From Kosmotogaceae bacterium (GTDB lineage Bacteria > Thermotogota > Thermotogae > Petrotogales > Kosmotogaceae): DNA of 9,198 bases. Both the position numbers and the translations under genes were made by a program. Each line of letters begins with the position of its first letter. Position 1 is the stretch's first letter. The notes below the pieces were generated by a model. The model had not been told where the DNA came from. It made no database searches and saw only the letters and a program-made list of their open reading frames with translations. The DNA is taken from NCBI GenBank assembly GCA_003444085.1, contig DLVL01000122.1:2005-11202 (forward strand), written 5' to 3'. Below are positions 6,401 through 9,198 of this stretch, in pieces.

Positions 6401-7320
6401 TGACGATGGCCTTTGGCATGGAGTTTTCCAGCCCGGTAGTAGTCTCTTCTGGACCAGCAGGCTTTGGCTCAGAACTGGCAGAAATGATTGATATGAGCTG
6501 TGTCGGAGCTTTCACGTTCAAATCAGTTACAAGAGAAGAACGCAAAGGAAATCAACCTCCGAGAATTGTTGACTGTGGATACGGCATGCTCGCATCAATA
6601 GGTCTCCAGAACCCGGGGATAGAAAACTTCATTTCAGATATCTTGCCGCAATCAAGAGAATGGAATACACGGATCATAGTCTCTATTGCAGCCTTTAACC
6701 TCGAGGATTTTGGCTATATGTCTTCGATCCTTAACACTGTTGAGGACTTCGATGTTCTTGAACTCAATCTCTCATGTCCAAATGTAGAGGCTGGAAAGGA
6801 AGATCCTGTAACCGATCCAGAGTATGCTGGCACTGTAGTGGCGAGGGTCAAAGACGGCTTCAAAACAAGGCCGGTTACAGTGAAACTCTCGCCAGAATCC
6901 TCGCCGACGGAACTCTTCCTCAAGAAATGTGAAGACTCAGGAGCAGATGGCTTCACATTGTTCAACGCCTTTCACGGTGCTCGTTTCGATGTGGACACGG
7001 GAAAACCCTTCTTGAAAAGGGTAGATGGAGCATATACCAGCCCAGCTCTCAAACCCCTTATCCTAAGAAAGATCCATCTGGCACGGCAGATCACCAGCAA
7101 ACCGATCATAGCATCAGGAGGGACGTCAACTGCAGAGGACATACTTGAATACATGTCATCGGGAGCTGATCTGGTGAGTTTCGGATTGATCAGCGCGATT
7201 GAGCCGGAGCTACTGATGGATATTCCTGGGCATCTGGGACAGCTCCTGAAAGCCAGAGGATATGAATCTCTGAGCGATTACAGGAGTTTTCTTGCAGAGA
7301 CCACGAAAAGCAATCTTTAA
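6388..7320 (+). CDS. pyrD: Dihydroorotate dehydrogenase B, catalytic subunit
   Basis: This 310-residue class-1B-type dihydroorotate dehydrogenase is an FMN TIM-barrel enzyme oxidising dihydroorotate to orotate with PyrK as electron partner. Supporting motifs are VSSGPAGFG near the N-terminus, FTFKSVT (FMN-contacting Lys at about 45), QPPRI and GMLASIGLQNPG. NLSCPNVE carries the catalytic cysteine (Cys130) expected for class 1. VTVKLSP and an NAFHGARFD segment corresponding to the substrate-binding Asn loop follow, then IIASGGTS for FMN phosphate. Some positions differ from typical members: DGAYTSPALKP where GGLSGPA-like sequence is common, and SFGLIS where GTA-like sequence is common. The gene overlaps pyrK by 13 nt and starts at TTG 6388, judged by its ribosome binding site. 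It is almost certainly the dehydrogenase; an alternative pyrimidine-like substrate is possible but not favoured. Confidence 0.92.
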   Translation: MADLMTMAFGMEFSSPVVVSSGPAGFGSELAEMIDMSCVGAFTFKSVTREERKGNQPPRIVDCGYGMLASIGLQNPGIENFISDILPQSREWNTRIIVSIAAFNLEDFGYMSSILNTVEDFDVLELNLSCPNVEAGKEDPVTDPEYAGTVVARVKDGFKTRPVTVKLSPESSPTELFLKKCEDSGADGFTLFNAFHGARFDVDTGKPFLKRVDGAYTSPALKPLILRKIHLARQITSKPIIASGGTSTAEDILEYMSSGADLVSFGLISAIEPELLMDIPGHLGQLLKARGYESLSDYRSFLAETTKSNL

Positions 7321-7346
7321 TTGTATGCCCGGGGAGTTAACGGCAG

Positions 7347-7375
7347 TTGACATAGGAACACTGCTTCTGTATAAT
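7347..7375 (+). promoter_or_regulatory. Consensus sigma-70 promoter of the cold-shock gene
   Basis: TTGACA (7347-7352) and TATAAT (7370-7375), separated by exactly 17 bp, match the housekeeping sigma consensus at all 12 positions. Transcription should begin near 7382, giving a leader of about 60 nt before the csp ATG. It lies just after the pyrD stop and is independent of the pyr operon. Confidence 0.93.
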
Positions 7376-7376
7376 C

Positions 7377-7419
7377 AAACTGTCCTTATGGACAATGTTT
7401 TACCTGCAAATGGTGCAGG
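7377..7419 (+). promoter_or_regulatory. Structured 5' leader of the cold-shock gene (two hairpins)
   Basis: Hairpin 1 is TGTCC-TTAT-GGACA (7381-7394), extendable by AAAC (7377-7380) with GTTT (7397-7400) around a 2-nt bulge. Hairpin 2 is CCTGCA-AATGG-TGCAGG (7403-7419), a perfect 6-bp stem. The ribosome binding site follows 8 nt later. In hairpin 1, TCCT could alternatively pair with the AGGA of the SD. Such an arrangement would suit cold-responsive translational control like that of enterobacterial cspA leaders; the structures are seen, the function is inferred. Confidence 0.55.
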
Positions 7420-7427
7420 AAGATTTT

Positions 7428-7433
7428 AGGAGG
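7428..7433 (+). promoter_or_regulatory. Ribosome binding site of the cold-shock gene
   Basis: AGGAGG, 9 nt before the ATG at 7443, fixes the start. It rules out the in-frame upstream ATG at 7395, which has no SD and would add a non-conserved 16-residue extension. Confidence 0.85.
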
Positions 7434-7442
7434 CTTTTTTGC

Positions 7443-7643
7443 ATGAAAGGAACAGTTAAGTGGTTCAATGGAAACAAGGGTTATGGTTTCATCACAAAGG
7501 ATGATGGAGGCGATATCTTCGTTCACTTTTCCGCCATTGATATGGATGGATTTAAGACACTGAGCGAAGGACAGAGAGTCGAATTCGAAGTTGAAGAAGG
7601 CCCAAAGGGTCCTCAGGCTACGAAAGTTATCGTTAGCGAGTGA
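7443..7643 (+). CDS. csp: Cold-shock domain protein (Csp family)
   Basis: The 66-residue protein is the full standard length of bacterial cold-shock proteins. It forms a five-stranded OB-fold that binds single-stranded RNA and DNA and acts as an RNA chaperone in the cytoplasm. It shows the N-terminal MKGTVKWFN, RNP1 as KGYGFI (12-17) with the adjoining Asp-rich turn, and RNP2 as DIFVHF (24-29). The C-terminal strand ends GPQATKVIVSE. The gene is a single unit with its own consensus promoter, structured leader and strong terminator, typical of highly expressed csp genes. The paralogue letter cannot be assigned. No anomalies are visible. Confidence 0.97.
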   Translation: MKGTVKWFNGNKGYGFITKDDGGDIFVHFSAIDMDGFKTLSEGQRVEFEVEEGPKGPQATKVIVSE

Positions 7644-7660
7644 TTCTCAAACCATAAACG

Positions 7661-7688
7661 GGGCACCCATGTGGGTGCCCTTTTTTTT
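7661..7688 (+). terminator. Rho-independent terminator of the cold-shock gene
   Basis: An 8-bp GC-rich perfect stem (GGGCACCC at 7661-7668, GGGTGCCC at 7673-7680) with an ATGT loop is followed by eight T (7681-7688). On the other strand the same stem could slow transcripts from the convergent gene ending at 7697, though only a short U-poor tract follows there. Confidence 0.97.
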
Positions 7689-7696
7689 GGTATGAT

Positions 7697-8200
7697 TTAT
7701 ATGTCCAGATCGAAGTTGTGGCCACAGTTTCCGCAGAACTTCTTATCCTGATCGTTGAGCTTGTAGCATAATGGACATCTCTTCTTTCCGTAGAATGAAG
7801 CGTTGCAGTTCGAGCACTTTGAAGACCCGGAAGGGTTCTCGTGATCACATTCGTGACACCTGACCATTTCTATCCTCTTGTAAGCCCTTTCCTGCTTGAC
7901 CCTGGCGGCTTCTTCGGCCTCTCGTGCTTCCTCTTCTATGGACTTCCTGAGACCTCCTCTCGACTCCCTGGTCTGTGCGGTTTTAACTACCCGTCTTCCG
8001 AAATTCGTCACCAGCGGACCTATAAATACCAGCCAGAAATAAGAGGGAAAGTATCCGTAGAAGAACGACGCAAAGAAACTGGAAAAACCCAGTAACGTCA
8101 GTAACCCTCCCAGGATAATCAGAATGTATCCGAAAATAGCCATAGGGCCGCCTCTTATTTGAAAGGTTCCCATTGTCTTACCGCTTCGTGGTGGAAACAT
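7697..8200 (-). CDS. Membrane protein with C-terminal double zinc ribbon
   Basis: The protein has 167 residues. A short polar N-terminus is followed by two hydrophobic segments (about 21-40 and 53-68) forming a membrane hairpin. A charged Arg/Glu-rich helix, probably coiled-coil (about 78-112), then leads to two zinc ribbons at the end. The first has CHEC...CSNC (Cys115, 118, 129, 132), the second CPLC...CGNC (Cys142, 145, 156, 159), the double-zinc-ribbon pattern. The ribbons are most likely cytoplasmic. I chose ATG at 8198-8200 because GGGAGGTGA ends 6 nt upstream; a GTG 9 bases earlier lies within that SD. An ATG at residue 20, preceded by GAGG, is an alternative start. It follows the beta-rich gene by a short gap of under 50 nt. 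Specific function not recognised. Confidence 0.85.
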   Translation of the reverse strand: MFPPRSGKTMGTFQIRGGPMAIFGYILIILGGLLTLLGFSSFFASFFYGYFPSYFWLVFIGPLVTNFGRRVVKTAQTRESRGGLRKSIEEEAREAEEAARVKQERAYKRIEMVRCHECDHENPSGSSKCSNCNASFYGKKRCPLCYKLNDQDKKFCGNCGHNFDLDI

Positions 8201-8246
8201 ACAGCTCACCTCCCAGAATCCCTGTCAAATCACTTTGTAGTTTATG

Positions 8247-9198
8247 TTACCTGACACCAAAAAAGATTGATGACCCGAATGACATGCCAAAGTCCAGACT
8301 CAAGGCCAACCTTCTCTCTCCCAGAAGTGAGTAGACTCCTATCATCACTCCAGCCGATACCGGTGCATCGGTAATAATGTAGAATCTCGGTACCAGAGTG
8401 ATCACTGCACCAATAGCGTTCATATTACTCGAACCAATATAATTGGCTTCTATCGAGATCCCCATTCCTCCAAAAGAGACCAGGTTGAAAAGATTGAACC
8501 TTCTACTCAAGTATGACATATATGAGAAGCCCACGGATACATCGGTTAAGTGAGAGGTCCTCCAGTATTCGTTGGAGACATTGGTCGTAAGCGGGTAGAT
8601 AGCACGAAGGTAACTGTCAGTAATGCTTTGTGTGCCCGACGAGTAAATCTCCATGAGGTGAATACCCGATATATGGGGAGTGAAGCTCCAGCCTGTATCA
8701 GGAAAATAAGCCCCCATTGCTCCCACAAGGTGAGATTGAAGACCATTGTCTCTGAGATAACCATATTCAGCAGCCAGGTACACTCCTCTCCTCAGAAGAT
8801 TATCGAAGTTGATCCCTCCAAGAACCAGGTAACTGTCGAGATCGCGCAATACTCCAAGAACATAGAGCCCTTTTCGTGGGGCATATAGTTGTGAGGAGAG
8901 TCCTATGTCAACAGCTTCAGGAAACCACAAAGAGAGATCGACTTCCAATCCCGAGACTGAATCAATACGCAAAGCAATGTCCAGGTAACTGGTAGGAGCA
9001 TATCTTGCCATGAGACCGTAAGAATTCACGAAACTTCCTTCTTCACTGAAGAAATACTGTCTGCTTGTGAGTCCGAAATTCCAGTAAGGGAACTGCGCCA
9101 CGTAAACGAGTCCATCAGCATACGCCATACCTTCCCCAAATCCAACTCCCGCTTCAAGGCCAAGTGTGTAAGCATCGAACTTGCTTACCTCATCATCG
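8247..9198 (-). CDS. Beta-strand-rich, possibly outer-membrane protein, 5' end outside the window
   Basis: The reading frame stays open from the stop (TAA at 8247-8249) to the right edge; the first complete codon is at 9195-9197. The start is therefore missing and about 316 residues are visible. An in-frame ATG at 9128 is only an internal methionine: the codons before it continue the same pattern (DAYTLGLEAGVGFGEG). Throughout, short strands of alternating hydrophobic/aromatic and small or polar residues are separated by Gly, Asn and Asp turns. Tyr, Phe and Ser are plentiful and no long hydrophobic helix is present. This is what a transmembrane beta-barrel or other exported beta-sheet protein looks like. 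In a Thermotogota cell it could sit in the toga outer envelope. The chain ends FFGVR, without the usual terminal Phe. No signal peptide can be judged. Confidence 0.75.
   Translation of the reverse strand, partial: DDEVSKFDAYTLGLEAGVGFGEGMAYADGLVYVAQFPYWNFGLTSRQYFFSEEGSFVNSYGLMARYAPTSYLDIALRIDSVSGLEVDLSLWFPEAVDIGLSSQLYAPRKGLYVLGVLRDLDSYLVLGGINFDNLLRRGVYLAAEYGYLRDNGLQSHLVGAMGAYFPDTGWSFTPHISGIHLMEIYSSGTQSITDSYLRAIYPLTTNVSNEYWRTSHLTDVSVGFSYMSYLSRRFNLFNLVSFGGMGISIEANYIGSSNMNAIGAVITLVPRFYIITDAPVSAGVMIGVYSLLGERRLALSLDFGMSFGSSIFFGVR

Noticed and set aside
7395..7442. In-frame ATG at 7395 that would extend the cold-shock protein by 16 residues
   Set aside because: It lies in the structured leader, lacks an SD, and the extension is not part of the Csp family; the ATG at 7443 has a strong AGGAGG.
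8206..8228. TTGACA on the minus strand (8223-8228) as a -35 box for the zinc-ribbon gene
   Set aside because: No -10-like hexamer lies 16-18 bp downstream; that position is GCTGTA next to the ribosome binding site.
9126..9128. ATG at 9128 as the start of the beta-rich protein
   Set aside because: The frame is open upstream to the window edge with the same strand-like composition, so it is an internal Met.
1..9198. tRNA, rRNA, CRISPR, IS or prophage elements
   Set aside because: No repeat-spacer pattern, transposase motif, tRNA-like fold or rRNA sequence was seen on either strand.

Overview
The window reads as a stretch of bacterial chromosome packed with genes on both strands. Strong GGAGG-type ribosome binding sites, frequent GTG/TTG starts, GC content in the mid-40s by eye, and a PyrK/PyrD pair of the Gram-positive/Thermotogota type suggest a member of the Thermotogota. 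Mesotoga or a relative is my best guess, made from general impression and not from a search. I see no phage, IS element, CRISPR array, rRNA or tRNA.

Region 1 (about 1-4899, minus strand) is a probable four-gene operon read right to left. It holds a 542-residue polytopic ABC-2-like export permease with no ABC ATPase nearby, a MoxR-family AAA+ ATPase, a protein joining an HExxH metallopeptidase-like domain to a von Willebrand A (MIDAS) domain, and a 297-residue protein I do not recognise. The last three are tightly coupled: MoxR and the VWA protein overlap, and the fourth gene starts 2 bases after the VWA stop. A hairpin beyond the last gene is a candidate terminator. The MoxR/VWA pair is a known type of chaperone-like partnership. 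The orphan permease and the unknown fourth gene make this particular set worth a second look.

Region 2 (4929-7320, plus strand) starts only 29 bases from the permease start and runs divergently. It has a small membrane-anchored DUF4258-like protein, a GC-rich hairpin, a cysteine-rich DUF3795-like protein, and then pyrK and pyrD. PyrK and PyrD together form the NAD-linked dihydroorotate dehydrogenase of pyrimidine synthesis. pyrD overlaps pyrK.

Region 3 (7347-7688) is a compact cold-shock gene unit. A promoter identical to the sigma-70 consensus (TTGACA, 17 bp, TATAAT) is followed by a leader of about 60 nt with two hairpins, a strong ribosome binding site, a 66-residue Csp protein and a textbook rho-independent terminator.

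Region 4 (7697-9198, minus strand) converges on that terminator. It has a membrane protein with a C-terminal double zinc ribbon and, upstream of it, a beta-strand-rich, possibly outer-membrane protein whose start lies beyond the right edge of the window.

There is no gene-free stretch longer than 300 bases. Several gene starts given here were moved to the initiation codon with the better-placed ribosome binding site.
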